This document shows positions 9,601 to 17,325 of a stretch of 40,285 nucleotides of DNA, in pieces. The translations under genes and the position numbers were made by a program. The DNA is taken from the NCBI RefSeq assembly GCF_014697475.1, contig NZ_JACJRV010000064.1, positions 1 through 40,285 of the forward strand, given 5' to 3'. Position 1 is the first letter of the stretch; every line of letters begins with the position of its first letter. Origin of the DNA: Nostoc sp. FACHB-152. GTDB taxonomy: Bacteria; Cyanobacteriota; Cyanobacteriia; Cyanobacteriales; Nostocaceae. Under the pieces are notes generated by a model, which was not told the origin of the DNA, made no database searches, and was given only the letters and a program-made list of their open reading frames with translations.

Positions 9601-12091
9601 ATTTGGTCAGATGGCAATCAAGTTGTTAGATCGCTTTGATAGCAGGAAGCTGAAATCTAAAGTTTACATGATGTTTAATAGCAGCATTCGCCACTGGAAA
9701 GAACATTTTCAAGCCACATTGGAACCTTTACAGGAAGGATTTCAGCTTGGGTTAGAAACTGGAGATTTAGAATTTGCTTGCTACAATGCTACGACATATT
9801 GCGATTTTTCTTTTCATACTGACTTAGAGCTAGAAACAGTCCTTGACAAGCAAACTTTATATACTGAAATTATTCAAAATTTAAAACAAGAATATCAGCA
9901 AATTCAAAGCCAAATCAGCAGACAATTTTTTCTAAATTTAAGTGGTCGCGCAATTGATAAGTTGCGTTTGGTGGGTGAGAGTTGCAATGAAACAGAAATG
10001 TTGCCAATCTGGATTAAATATCAGGTAGGCTTTATTTTATTTTTTGTATATTTATACAAATTAATTCTGGCCTATTTCTTTGAAGCTCATACTGATGCGA
10101 TAGAAAATCTACGACTAGCCCAACCATACAAAAACGGTACTAGAAATACAGTTCATTTTGTGGAATACAACCTGTATTCGTCTCTGTCACTCTTGGCGCA
10201 TTACCCAGATGTATCAGCCAGCGAACAGCAGCAGTATCTGCAAGAGGTAGCTGAAAACCAAGCCCTGATGCAGTATTGGGTAACTCATGCGCCAATGAAC
10301 TATCAACATCTGTGGTGTTTGGTGGAAGCAGAAAGAAACCGGGTGCTAGGTAACAAAGCCGCCGCCATCGAATTGTATGACCAAGCTATAGAAAATGCTA
10401 AACAGCAGGGCTACATTCAGCCAGAAGCGATCGCTAATGAACTCGCCGCTAAATTTTATCTTAACTGGGGCAAACAGCAACTCGCACAAACCTACATGAT
10501 TGAAGCTTATTACTGCTATACCCGTTGGGGAGCTAAAGCCAAAGTTACTGATTTAGAAACTCGTTATCCTCAACTTTTAGCCCCGATCCTCAAAAAAGAA
10601 TCTTGCGCTATCTCTACTAACGAAACAATCATTATCTCTGGTAGGGGAAGTTCTCACAATTCCTCTTCTTCAGGTAATAGCACTGCCTCTGTTGCTTTAG
10701 ATTTAGCAGTAATTCTCAAAGCCTCTCAAACTCTTTCGAGTGAAATTGAATTAGAAAAACTTGTCTCTAGTTTACTGCACGTTACTCTAGAAAATGCTGG
10801 AGCTGATAAGTGTGCATTGCTGTTGTCTGAGAACGGTAGTTTGATAGTGCAAGCGATCGCCAATATCAATAATTCCGTAACGCTACTCCATCCACAACCA
10901 ATAGAAGAAAGCCCAGAAATACCCTTGAGCTTAATCAATATTGTGAAACGGAATTTGCAACCATTAGTGATTATTGATGCAACTGTGCATCCTAGATTTA
11001 TCCACGATCCATACATTCAGCAGCACCAGCCAAGGAGTATTTTGTGTAACCCAATTTTGCATCAAGGGAAGTTGTTGGGCATTTTGTATCTAGAAAATAA
11101 TCACTCTATTGGTGCATTTACTGATGATCGCGTCGATATATTGAACCTTCTTTGTACTCAAGCGGCTATTTCGCTGGAAAATGCCAATTTATATCAAAAA
11201 TCACGGCAAAATAGTCAACAATTAGAGCGATCGCTGCAAGAAATGCAGCAGATGCAATTGCAATTAGTCCAGAGCGAAAAAATGTCAGCCTTGGGAAATC
11301 TCGTGGCTGGTGTTGCACATGAAATCAACAATCCCGTCGGCTTTATTGCTGGCAATATTGAACCAGCTAAAGATTACGTTCAGGATTTGTTCGGGTTAAT
11401 CAATCTCTACCAAGAAAAGTTTCCCGATCCTGGCCCAGAAATTGAAGATGAAATTGAAGCGATCGACCTGGAATACCTGCGCGAAGATTTACCCCAGCTG
11501 CTTGACTCTATGAACTTGGGTGCTAATCGCATTCGTAGTATCAGCAACAGTTTGCGAACCTTTTCCAGAACTGATCGACATTACAAAGTACCTTTCAATA
11601 TTCATGAAGGCATTGACAGCACAATTTTAATTCTTAGACACCGTTTGAAAGCTAATGAATTACGTCCAGCAATTGAAGTGAAAAAAGATTATGGTGTACT
11701 ACCTTTAGTGGAGTGCTTTGCTGGACAACTCAATCAAGTCTTTATGAATTTATTAGCAAATGCTATTGATGCCCTAGATGAATCTAATTTAGGGAAAAGT
11801 ATGGCAGATATGACTGCTCAACCTAATTGCATTACCATCCAAACTTGTGTTTCCCAATCAGGTCAGCACGTTGTGATTCGGATTGCCGACAATGGTGTAG
11901 GAATGTCTCAGGAAGTTAAACAAAAAATCTTTGACCATTTGTTCACTACCAAAGCTGTGGGCAAAGGAACGGGATTAGGATTGGCTATTGCCCGTCAAAT
12001 TGTAGTGGAAGCTCATGGAGGCATAATTGAAGTAGATGTCATTCCACAAGAGAAGACAGAGTTTGTAATTACGCTGCCGATTAAAGTGTAA
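6674..12091 (+). CDS. HstK-type Ser/Thr kinase - AAA ATPase - GAF - histidine kinase
   Basis: This is a dual-specificity signalling protein of about 1805 residues. The N-terminal Hanks-type kinase (about 10-285) has HKDIKPANIL near residue 142 and DFS in place of DFG, a variant I associate with this cyanobacterial family. An AAA/STAND ATPase follows, with GFSGIGKT near 342 and Walker B FIDDLQWAD near 470, then a long helical TPR-like region (about 650-1300). A GAF domain lies at about 1340-1505. The histidine kinase has its H-box VAHEINNP near 1547, the N-box LNQVFMNLLANAIDAL, G1 box ADNGVGM and G2 box GTGLGLAIA. No transmembrane helix or receiver domain is present, so it is cytosolic and needs a separate response regulator. 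Anabaena HstK proteins have the same plan. I prefer the ATG at 6674 over the in-frame TTG at 6656. No partner gene adjoins it. Confidence 0.9.
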   Translation: MTTAVEPFTKLLGYKISERLYEGTRTLVYRAIRTVDELPVVIKVLKQEYPSFNELLQFRNQYAIAKNLDFAGIVRLYSLEPYQNSYAMVMEDFGGISLREWIQKEINSNGGSVCPHHLKAFLEIAIALATILDKLYRHRIVHKDIKPANILINPDTQQVKLIDFSLASLLSRETQEIYSPNILEGTLAYVSPEQTGRMNRGIDYRSDFYSLGVTFFELLTGELPFQSHDPMEVVHCHIAKQPPLLESRREEIPQVIANIVMKLMAKNAEDRYQSALGLKHDLEMCLNQLQTTGQIELFEIGQRDVCDRFIISEKLYGRYNEVASLLAAFERISQARSELMLVAGFSGIGKTAVVNEVHKPIVRQRGYFIKGKFDQFQRNIPLSAFLQSFRDLIGQLLSENDTQLDRWKNRILTALGENAQVIIEFIPELEQIIGKQPAVPELSGSAAQNRFNILFQKFIQVLATKDHPLVIFIDDLQWADSASLKLIQLLMSEIDSRYLLLIGAYRDNEISTTHPLMLTLQEIEKSQATVNTITLAPLDISAVNQLVADTFSCSLELALPLTELIFSKTQGNPFFTTQFLKALYEDGLIAFNVHGGYWECDIAQVRSLTLTDNVVEFMAVQLQKLPQATQEVLQLAACIGNTFDLETLAIVYEQSLNQTAKDLWLALKDGLVLPQNDVYKFFQQEVFLSDRESLANGQPEKITTNYKFLHDRVQQAAYSLIPLDQKQATHLKIGRRLLENTSAADLHEKIFNIINHLNLGAELITAPSEQEQVANLNLIAGRQAKSATAYEAAVRYFNTGIMLLEPQSWQTQYDLTLALYLAAAEAEYLNTNYEQANLFIQTLLENVKDTLQKASVYEIKIQSLISQSQMQSAVEIALEVLQMLGVSLEPEAIATLEIEALIDLPEITDLDKLAAQRILMTVAPAVFLANPQMYPSIILTMVNLCIRYGNSSLAAYAYVTYGLLLCSGGDIESGYKFGQMAIKLLDRFDSRKLKSKVYMMFNSSIRHWKEHFQATLEPLQEGFQLGLETGDLEFACYNATTYCDFSFHTDLELETVLDKQTLYTEIIQNLKQEYQQIQSQISRQFFLNLSGRAIDKLRLVGESCNETEMLPIWIKYQVGFILFFVYLYKLILAYFFEAHTDAIENLRLAQPYKNGTRNTVHFVEYNLYSSLSLLAHYPDVSASEQQQYLQEVAENQALMQYWVTHAPMNYQHLWCLVEAERNRVLGNKAAAIELYDQAIENAKQQGYIQPEAIANELAAKFYLNWGKQQLAQTYMIEAYYCYTRWGAKAKVTDLETRYPQLLAPILKKESCAISTNETIIISGRGSSHNSSSSGNSTASVALDLAVILKASQTLSSEIELEKLVSSLLHVTLENAGADKCALLLSENGSLIVQAIANINNSVTLLHPQPIEESPEIPLSLINIVKRNLQPLVIIDATVHPRFIHDPYIQQHQPRSILCNPILHQGKLLGILYLENNHSIGAFTDDRVDILNLLCTQAAISLENANLYQKSRQNSQQLERSLQEMQQMQLQLVQSEKMSALGNLVAGVAHEINNPVGFIAGNIEPAKDYVQDLFGLINLYQEKFPDPGPEIEDEIEAIDLEYLREDLPQLLDSMNLGANRIRSISNSLRTFSRTDRHYKVPFNIHEGIDSTILILRHRLKANELRPAIEVKKDYGVLPLVECFAGQLNQVFMNLLANAIDALDESNLGKSMADMTAQPNCITIQTCVSQSGQHVVIRIADNGVGMSQEVKQKIFDHLFTTKAVGKGTGLGLAIARQIVVEAHGGIIEVDVIPQEKTEFVITLPIKV

Positions 12092-12112
12092 TCCTTAACT
12101 CAAATTCATAAC

Positions 12113-12214
12113 TATAGGACTAGTATTTGATTTTTGAAAAAAATCAGTACATTGTTACTTGCCTATTGCCTGACTACACAAGTATGTTCAGTAATTAAAT
12201 CGGATTCCTATATA
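12113..12214 (+). repeat. Dispersed repeat family A, copy 1
   Basis: This 102-base element shares its order of blocks with 36748-36865 (inverted) and 32866-32946. The shared blocks are TAGTATTTGATTTTTGAAAA, ATCAGTACATTGTT, TTGCCTATTGCCTGAC, AGTATGTTCAGTAAT and GGATTCCTATAT. The ends are imperfect inverted repeats (CTATAGGA and TTCCTATAT). Confidence 0.75.
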
Positions 12215-12343
12215 AGTATTTTGCAGTACCGACGCGATCGCCACGAATCATTTCTATTTACTTGAACGCACCACCAACTAAGTTAATAAAAACTTACTAC
12301 AGTTAATTTAGCGGCAAAATATATTAACGGAGAATGCTAAGTT

Positions 12344-13321
12344 TTAAATTGTGCCGAAAATAACTCCTTGTTGTTTGAGCCACTTACGGTATGCAATAGA
12401 ATAGCGATCGCTTGGCAAATGTACTTCGGCTGGCAAATCCAAAGGTAAGCGTCGCGGTCGCTGCGATTCTACAATGGCAATGTCTTGACTAGCAACTTGA
12501 TTTTGAACATTTAGATAGACTTCGACTGGAAGTTCACGGGTGCTATTGACCATTAACCAATATTGCGCCACGCACTCATCTTCATCGACTGGTGTAATAG
12601 TATAAAAGATATTTAAACGATGCTCTCCAGGCCCAAGCTTAAAGTATGCCACTAGCGGACGGAAGATGCGGTAATCGTAAGTGTTGAAAATCAGTGGTGC
12701 TTCTAGAGGATTGCTTGAACTAAAATCTAGTTCCCATAAACCACATTTGAAACTAATATTATCTGCAACCGACTCTAATGCATAGTGAGTCAACTCAGGA
12801 CGACTAGCATGGGCAAATAATCCCGAATGCACAATTGGAAAGTGTGCTGGATCGATGAAATTTTCTAGCACCCGTAGCGGGCTAGAGTGATAGTGGTAGG
12901 GGCCACAGAAAATCTTACGATAGTGTGGCTCGTCCCATTCAGAAAACGGAGCTATGTCTTGTTTTGGTGTTCCTAAACAAACCCAAAGCAAATCGTAACG
13001 CTCTTGAACTTGATAAGTTTTAACACAAGCTGGTGCGGGAGGCGATTGGTCTGGATTAGCTGGAACTAGTATACATTTACCCTCGCTGTTAAAGGCTAAC
13101 CCGTGGTACGGGCAAACAAGGGTCTGTTGATTGACATAACCCAAAGAAAGACGAGCGCCACGGTGAGGGCAAAGGTCTTGCCAAGCTAATACCGTTTCGC
13201 CATTATGCCAGAGTACTAGATCTAAGCCTAATAAACGCTTGTGCAAGACTGTTCCAGGTTGGAGGTCTTGTGAGCGCGCTATTACGTGCCAATCATTCAG
13301 CAAAATCTGGTCTTGCACCAT
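12344..13321 (-). CDS. Rieske non-heme iron oxygenase
   Basis: The 325-residue protein is a Rieske-type ring-hydroxylating oxygenase, terminal alpha-subunit-like. The Rieske [2Fe-2S] ligands are clear: CPHRGARLSLG and then CPYHGLAF, giving C-x-H and C-x2-H about 18 residues apart near residues 60-85. The mononuclear iron site is also present as DPAHFPIVH (D-x2-H-x4-H) near residue 160. The catalytic half is shorter than in pheophorbide a oxygenase, and no C-terminal membrane anchor is visible. It should be soluble and receive electrons from a separate ferredoxin or reductase; the substrate is unknown. The gene stands alone, convergent with the big kinase gene. The ATG at 13321 is preferred; an in-frame GTG at 13333 is possible, and neither has a good ribosome site. 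Confidence 0.85.
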   Translation of the reverse strand: MVQDQILLNDWHVIARSQDLQPGTVLHKRLLGLDLVLWHNGETVLAWQDLCPHRGARLSLGYVNQQTLVCPYHGLAFNSEGKCILVPANPDQSPPAPACVKTYQVQERYDLLWVCLGTPKQDIAPFSEWDEPHYRKIFCGPYHYHSSPLRVLENFIDPAHFPIVHSGLFAHASRPELTHYALESVADNISFKCGLWELDFSSSNPLEAPLIFNTYDYRIFRPLVAYFKLGPGEHRLNIFYTITPVDEDECVAQYWLMVNSTRELPVEVYLNVQNQVASQDIAIVESQRPRRLPLDLPAEVHLPSDRYSIAYRKWLKQQGVIFGTI

Positions 13322-13499
13322 GAGTATCAACACCCATCAGGTCAAATACCTATATCTTAATCATCCTCTGGAAAAGTCATCAAAGTAATTTTAGGAATTA
13401 TTAAAAGATTTTTAGACCTTATACTGAGATTTCGTTTTCATCGTTGGGCTAGGCGGTAGCATCACATAGGCAATAGTTAAAATTTACCATTTTGCCTAT

Positions 13500-13580
13500 T
13501 CACGCAACAACGCCGATAGCGATCGCTAGATTAGTACCCATCACTGCAAATATTGTTTTCTTAGATGAATCTGAAGCCAT
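13500..13580 (-). pseudogene. N-terminal stub of a cation diffusion facilitator transporter
   Basis: An ATG at 13580 with a GGAG site about 11 bases upstream opens a 26-codon frame, MASDSSKKTIFAVMGTNLAI and six more residues, ending in TGA. This closely resembles the start of cyanobacterial CDF-family metal transporters, whose first membrane helix would begin here. The remaining roughly 280 codons are missing; what follows is unrelated spacer. The stub begins a few bases past the stop of the glucosidase remnant, so the original layout was probably a three-gene operon. The family assignment comes from sequence memory, and a functional micropeptide cannot be excluded. Confidence 0.5.
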
Positions 13581-13583
13581 TTT

Positions 13584-13987
13584 TTACTGTTCTCCATTAC
13601 CTTTCATCACTTCTAATTCGCCGTCTTGATGGGTAAATTCCCAGTAAGTTTGTTCTCTCTCCCGCCAAAAACGCAATGAAACTTTTGCGTCTCCCACAGA
13701 TAAATTAGATAGTTCCAAATCTGGTAAACACTCTGGTAAGCAAGGCTGTATTTTCAACTTTCGTTGTGGTGCATCGGCTTCGAGTCCTAAGATGCTGCGA
13801 ATGAGTAAGAAAATTGAACCAGCCGCCCAAGCTTGGGGTATATTGGCATCGGGATAGGGGACGGGAAAGTTATTATCTTGGCGTTCAATTCCTGCAAACA
13901 ATTCTGGCATTCGCCCAGCTTGAAAATAACTAGCAGCACATCGTTAATTGTGATTACACCAGGATTGACAGTGACTTGTGTGGGCAT
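13584..13987 (-). pseudogene. Internally deleted amylo-alpha-1,6-glucosidase-type hydrolase
   Basis: An ATG at 13987, five bases past the SDR stop, opens MPTQVTVNPGVITIND, which matches the usual first residues of cyanobacterial glycogen-debranching/MGH1-like glycosidases. After about 16 codons the sequence jumps, in a different frame, to the C-terminal end of the same kind of enzyme. That part reads SYFQAGRMPELFAGIERQ, then PQAWAAGSIFLLIRSILGLE, and ends at 13584. The family is normally around 700 residues long, so roughly 550 codons are gone and the junction near 13935 is out of frame. The C-terminal piece alone would be a 108-residue open frame, which an automatic annotation might call a small hypothetical protein. 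No catalytic centre can remain. Confidence 0.65.
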
Positions 13988-13991
13988 AACT

Positions 13992-14804
13992 TCAACCATT
14001 CTCTGTAAAACCTGGATACAAAGTCATGCCACCGTCTACAAACAAAGTTGTACCGTTGACATAATCAGAGTCATCAGAAGCTAACCAAACTGCTGCTTTG
14101 GCAATATCTTCTACATCACCAACACGTTTTGCTGGAATCAGTTGTAGTAACTTCGCCTCAGCTTGTGGGGTATCCCAAGCTGATTTATTAATGGGAGTTT
14201 TGATGGCACCAGGAGCAATACTATTAACACGAATTTTATGGGGGGCTAGTTCTTGGGCAATACTCTGCATCATCATATGAATACCGCCTTTACTAGCAGC
14301 ATAATTAACATGACCCGCCCAAGGAATCACCTCATGCACTGAACTCATGAAAATCATCTTACCTGCGGCAGATGAAATCTGCGGTTGCACACCTCGGCGT
14401 AAGAATTCTTTGGCGGCTTCTCTAGCACACAGAAATTGTCCTGTTAGGTTGACTCCAATAACTGTATTCCATTGGTCGATGGTCATATCTACAAAAGGTG
14501 AATCTTTTTGCAGACCTGCATTGTTGACTAAAATATCTATAGTTCCAAAGTGCTGAAGTGTCTGGCTAAACATTGCTTTAACTTCGTCTTCTTTACTCAC
14601 ATTAGCTTGAATGGCAAAAGCTTCACCATTATTTGCTTTAATATCATCGACTATTTTTTGCGCTTCTTCGGCTTCGGAATGATAGTTAATAGCGACCGAT
14701 GCACCACATGAAGCCAAAGAACGAGCTATAGCTTCACCAATGCCAGAACTAGCACCAGTTACAAGTGCTTTTTGACCTTTGAGCAGGTAAGGGGAATAGC
14801 TCAT
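13992..14804 (-). CDS. SDR-family oxidoreductase (glucose 1-dehydrogenase-like)
   Basis: This is a classical short-chain dehydrogenase/reductase of 270 residues, the usual family length. The cofactor motif TGASSGIG lies at about residues 17-24, NNAG near 93, and the catalytic Ser and Y-x3-K near 155-172 (within SSVHEVIPWAGHVNYAASK). The C-terminus carries the expected DSDYVNGTTLFVDGGMTLYP. Similarity in the tail and around the active site resembles glucose/sorbitol 1-dehydrogenases using NAD(P), but the substrate is inferred only from family resemblance. It is the first and only intact gene of a minus-strand operon whose glucosidase and metal-transporter partners are broken. A sugar-related role would fit the glucosidase. 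The ATG at 14804 is preceded by an A/T-rich leader with a weak ribosome site. Confidence 0.85.
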   Translation of the reverse strand: MSYSPYLLKGQKALVTGASSGIGEAIARSLASCGASVAINYHSEAEEAQKIVDDIKANNGEAFAIQANVSKEDEVKAMFSQTLQHFGTIDILVNNAGLQKDSPFVDMTIDQWNTVIGVNLTGQFLCAREAAKEFLRRGVQPQISSAAGKMIFMSSVHEVIPWAGHVNYAASKGGIHMMMQSIAQELAPHKIRVNSIAPGAIKTPINKSAWDTPQAEAKLLQLIPAKRVGDVEDIAKAAVWLASDDSDYVNGTTLFVDGGMTLYPGFTENG

Positions 14805-15291
14805 AATGTTTCCTTATTTTTTTAAACCAGTTATCAGTTATCAAGTTTTATGGTCACTGTTAAGCTATTGCTAAATCCATGACAAAAATTACATGGTTTT
14901 GTATTTAATTTATTGATAGGTATTTTTTTGATTCTGGCATTAATTTATAAGTTTGCCATAGCGATCGCCTCCAGCTAGTGGAGGAATAAATAGTTCTTTC
15001 TAAAGACCGATAAAAATTTCACTTCATTTTCATAATTGGATGAAATCTTTAAAACATCAAGTTACTAGCACTTGTTTTCTCAACAAATAGAAGATTGATT
15101 ACATGAAAATTTTTATTTTTTAAATTTGATTAAAGCTTTGTCAACAAAAATTAATAAAATATTTTTTGTAATCACTCTAACGATAGTATTTATTGTTTTA
15201 TTTAGCAGGTAAGAGTTAAGAATACTTTTGTGGAGAGGAATTTTAAAAGTTAAAAGTCAGTTAATAAGTTAGCGATCGCCAGGAGAAAGCG
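14805..15291. promoter_or_regulatory. Divergent promoter region between SDR and the oxidase cluster
   Basis: This A/T-rich spacer of 487 bases contains no gene. It holds a small hairpin at 14968-14984 (CCTCCA and TGGAGG arms) next to a HIP1 site, and a second HIP1 just before the first cluster gene. I found no clear NtcA site (GTA-N8-TAC). Promoters for both directions must lie here, but I cannot place them. Confidence 0.4.
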
Positions 15292-15786
15292 ATGTTCTCT
15301 CTGCCTCTGAATAGTGAAAATCTCCCGTACCCCGATCCCATCCACCCAATCGTTGTCCATTTTGTTATAGCGATGGTGCTGTTCTCATTCGTTTGCGATG
15401 TAATTGGTTATTTCACCCGCAACGTGCGGTTGTTTGAGGTTGCTTTTTGGAATATGTTTGTCGCGGCGATCGCAATTTTTGTCGCCATAATTTTCGGACA
15501 GTTTGAAGCAGGGCTGGCACAAATTTATCCAGCCGTGCAGCCTACACTTAATTTTCACACAATCATGGGTTGGTCATTGGGGGCGATCATTGCGATTATT
15601 ACAGCTTGGCGGTTTGTAATTCGCGATCGCAACCCCCTAAAAGTTCCCCCTGCTTACCTTGGTGCGGCAACTTTCTTAGTATGTTTAGTGCTGTTGCAAA
15701 TATATTTAGGCAGCAAGTTGTTTTGGGTATATGGCTTGCACGTTGAGCCAGTCGTTGAAGCCATGAAGCAGAGGATATCACCATGA
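15292..15786 (+). CDS. DUF2231 membrane protein, first gene of the oxidase cluster
   Basis: The 164-residue product has four predicted membrane helices (about 21-43, 50-72, 88-107 and 120-141) and the DUF2231 opening HPIVVHFVIAMVLFSFV. DUF2231 proteins are small integral membrane proteins; their conserved histidines have led to suggestions of heme or metal binding, but no function is established. The gene has an AGGAGA ribosome site and overlaps the next gene by ATGA, so the two are translationally coupled. Its position heading an oxidase operon suggests a role in assembly, heme handling or electron transfer for that oxidase. That role is inferred from context only. Confidence 0.8.
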   Translation: MFSLPLNSENLPYPDPIHPIVVHFVIAMVLFSFVCDVIGYFTRNVRLFEVAFWNMFVAAIAIFVAIIFGQFEAGLAQIYPAVQPTLNFHTIMGWSLGAIIAIITAWRFVIRDRNPLKVPPAYLGAATFLVCLVLLQIYLGSKLFWVYGLHVEPVVEAMKQRISP

Positions 15787-16388
15787 ACTTGCAACTGATT
15801 GACTCTTTAGGATTGAAGTTAGGTGCTAACGGACTGCCTTACGAAATTCCTATGCACCCAAAACTGGTGCATCTCACCTTAGGTTTATTTATTATTGCCA
15901 TTTTATTTGACATAGCAGGATCAATTTTTCCTATAGAAAAACCCATCTTTAAATTCTTAGGTTTGACTGCTTTGCGTTCTGGCTTCTTCGATGTTGGCTG
16001 GTACAACATTTTAGGAGCATCTATTATTACTTTTTTCACAGTTGCATTTGGTTTTTTCGAGCTAATACTGGCAAACCCACCACTTAATCAAAAAAGTGAT
16101 TGGGGATTAAACGCCTCTATGACAATGGTTTTGCATGGTATAGGTGGTATTTTGCTGTTGGGGATGATTGTTGCCATGACCGTCTGGAGAGGTTTGCAAC
16201 GCTACCGTTGGCGCAAGGATGCCTCCAGACAAGTGCAGTGGGGTTATTTGTTAGTAGGAATTGCAATCATGGGTATTTTATATGTTCACGGAACTTTAGG
16301 AGGGCAATTAGCCTCGGAATTTGGGATTCATATCACTGCTGCTAAGTTAATCCAAGAAGGCGCAAATCCAAACTTACTACCCAAATAA
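15783..16388 (+). CDS. DUF2231 membrane protein, second gene of the oxidase cluster
   Basis: This 201-residue relative of the preceding protein shows the same family start (IPMHPKLVHLTLGLFIIAIL) and four membrane helices, around 28-47, 68-90, 113-135 and 153-172. Histidines recur near the ends of helices (MHPKLVH, VLHGIGG, VHGTLGG), as expected if the family binds a heme or metal. The start overlaps the stop of its neighbour by four bases, and subunit II begins 20 bases downstream, so all belong to one transcript. Having two different DUF2231 paralogues suggests a heterodimer. No enzymatic motif is visible. Confidence 0.8.
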   Translation: MNLQLIDSLGLKLGANGLPYEIPMHPKLVHLTLGLFIIAILFDIAGSIFPIEKPIFKFLGLTALRSGFFDVGWYNILGASIITFFTVAFGFFELILANPPLNQKSDWGLNASMTMVLHGIGGILLLGMIVAMTVWRGLQRYRWRKDASRQVQWGYLLVGIAIMGILYVHGTLGGQLASEFGIHITAAKLIQEGANPNLLPK

Positions 16389-16407
16389 ACGATCAGCACC
16401 TGAGTTT

Positions 16408-17325
16408 ATGTTTAGATTTTTAGAATATTTGCTAATAACTGGTTATATTGCAGTTTTGCTTGTTGTCAGTCATTGGATTGGACAGTTAGCCTATTCTTGG
16501 ATGCCACTAGAAGCTACAGCAGAAGCACAAAAGGTAGATAGTTTGTTTAGCTTCTTAACTGCTATTGGCGCGTTTATTATTCTTGGGCTTGTAGGGATGA
16601 TGGTGTACTCGGTACTGTTCTTTCGCGCACCCAAAAATGACTACAGCGAGGGACATCCATCTAGAGGCGATATCAGGCTAGAAGTTTTATGGACAGCAGC
16701 TCCAACATTACTAGTTTTGTGGGTGGCTTGGCAAGGCTTCAATATTTATCAGCAATTAGATATTCTAGGTTTGCAACAAATTGTACATTTGCATACACCT
16801 CTAGAAGAACCAGCCTCTGCCGCATCAATCAGCGATATCCCTAAACCTGCTGATGAAACTATTGAGGTGTTCGTGAAGCAGTGGGATTGGACTTTCCGCT
16901 ATCCAAATAATGTTACTAGTAATGAATTACACCTACCTGTAAATCGTCGGACTCGCCTAAATATGCACGCCAAAGACGTACTCCACAGTTTTTATGTCCC
17001 TGAGTTCCGCTTACAGCAGTATATTGTCCCAGGGCGCAATATTGACCTTGTAGTTACACCCACTCGCATCGGTAAATACAAACTCAAAGACGCTTTATTT
17101 AGCGGTACATACTTTGCTTTGATGGAGGCGAATGTCCACATTGAATCTCCCCAGCAATATAACCAGTGGCTGACCACAGCAGAAAACCAACCAGTAGCCA
17201 TCAAAAATCAGGCTGTTGCTGAGTATGTCCAACCGCCAAAAACATTGTTTAAGAGTGGCTGGTACACTGTTGCACCTGAACAACCAGCTATTGCAAATCA
17301 AAGGAAAGTAATGAATGACACATGA
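16408..17325 (+). CDS. coxB: Terminal oxidase subunit II lacking CuA (quinol oxidase type)
   Basis: This 305-residue protein is a heme-copper oxidase subunit II, with membrane helices near 5-27, 48-72 and 90-110 and a periplasmic/lumenal cupredoxin domain. The domain keeps the fold markers VKQWDWTFRYP, HAKDVLHSFYVPEFRLQQ and VPGRN. However, the CuA loop, normally C-x3-C-x3-H-x2-M, reads KDALFSGTYFALMEANVHIE, and the whole protein has no cysteine. It cannot bind CuA and should not take electrons from cytochrome c or plastocyanin. The same loss characterises the cyanobacterial alternative respiratory terminal oxidase (ARTO, Cox3 of Anabaena), thought to oxidise plastoquinol. Its stop overlaps the subunit I start by 11 bases. 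Confidence 0.9.
   Translation: MFRFLEYLLITGYIAVLLVVSHWIGQLAYSWMPLEATAEAQKVDSLFSFLTAIGAFIILGLVGMMVYSVLFFRAPKNDYSEGHPSRGDIRLEVLWTAAPTLLVLWVAWQGFNIYQQLDILGLQQIVHLHTPLEEPASAASISDIPKPADETIEVFVKQWDWTFRYPNNVTSNELHLPVNRRTRLNMHAKDVLHSFYVPEFRLQQYIVPGRNIDLVVTPTRIGKYKLKDALFSGTYFALMEANVHIESPQQYNQWLTTAENQPVAIKNQAVAEYVQPPKTLFKSGWYTVAPEQPAIANQRKVMNDT

Noticed and set aside
5896-12091. Defence-island reading of the STAND and kinase genes
   Set aside because: No nuclease, toxin, effector, transposase or other defence gene is nearby; both families are common signalling proteins in Nostocales.
13787-13999. 70-residue minus-strand frame overlapping the glucosidase remnant
   Set aside because: Only its first 16 codons are meaningful (true N-terminus of the glucosidase); the rest is out of frame after the deletion.
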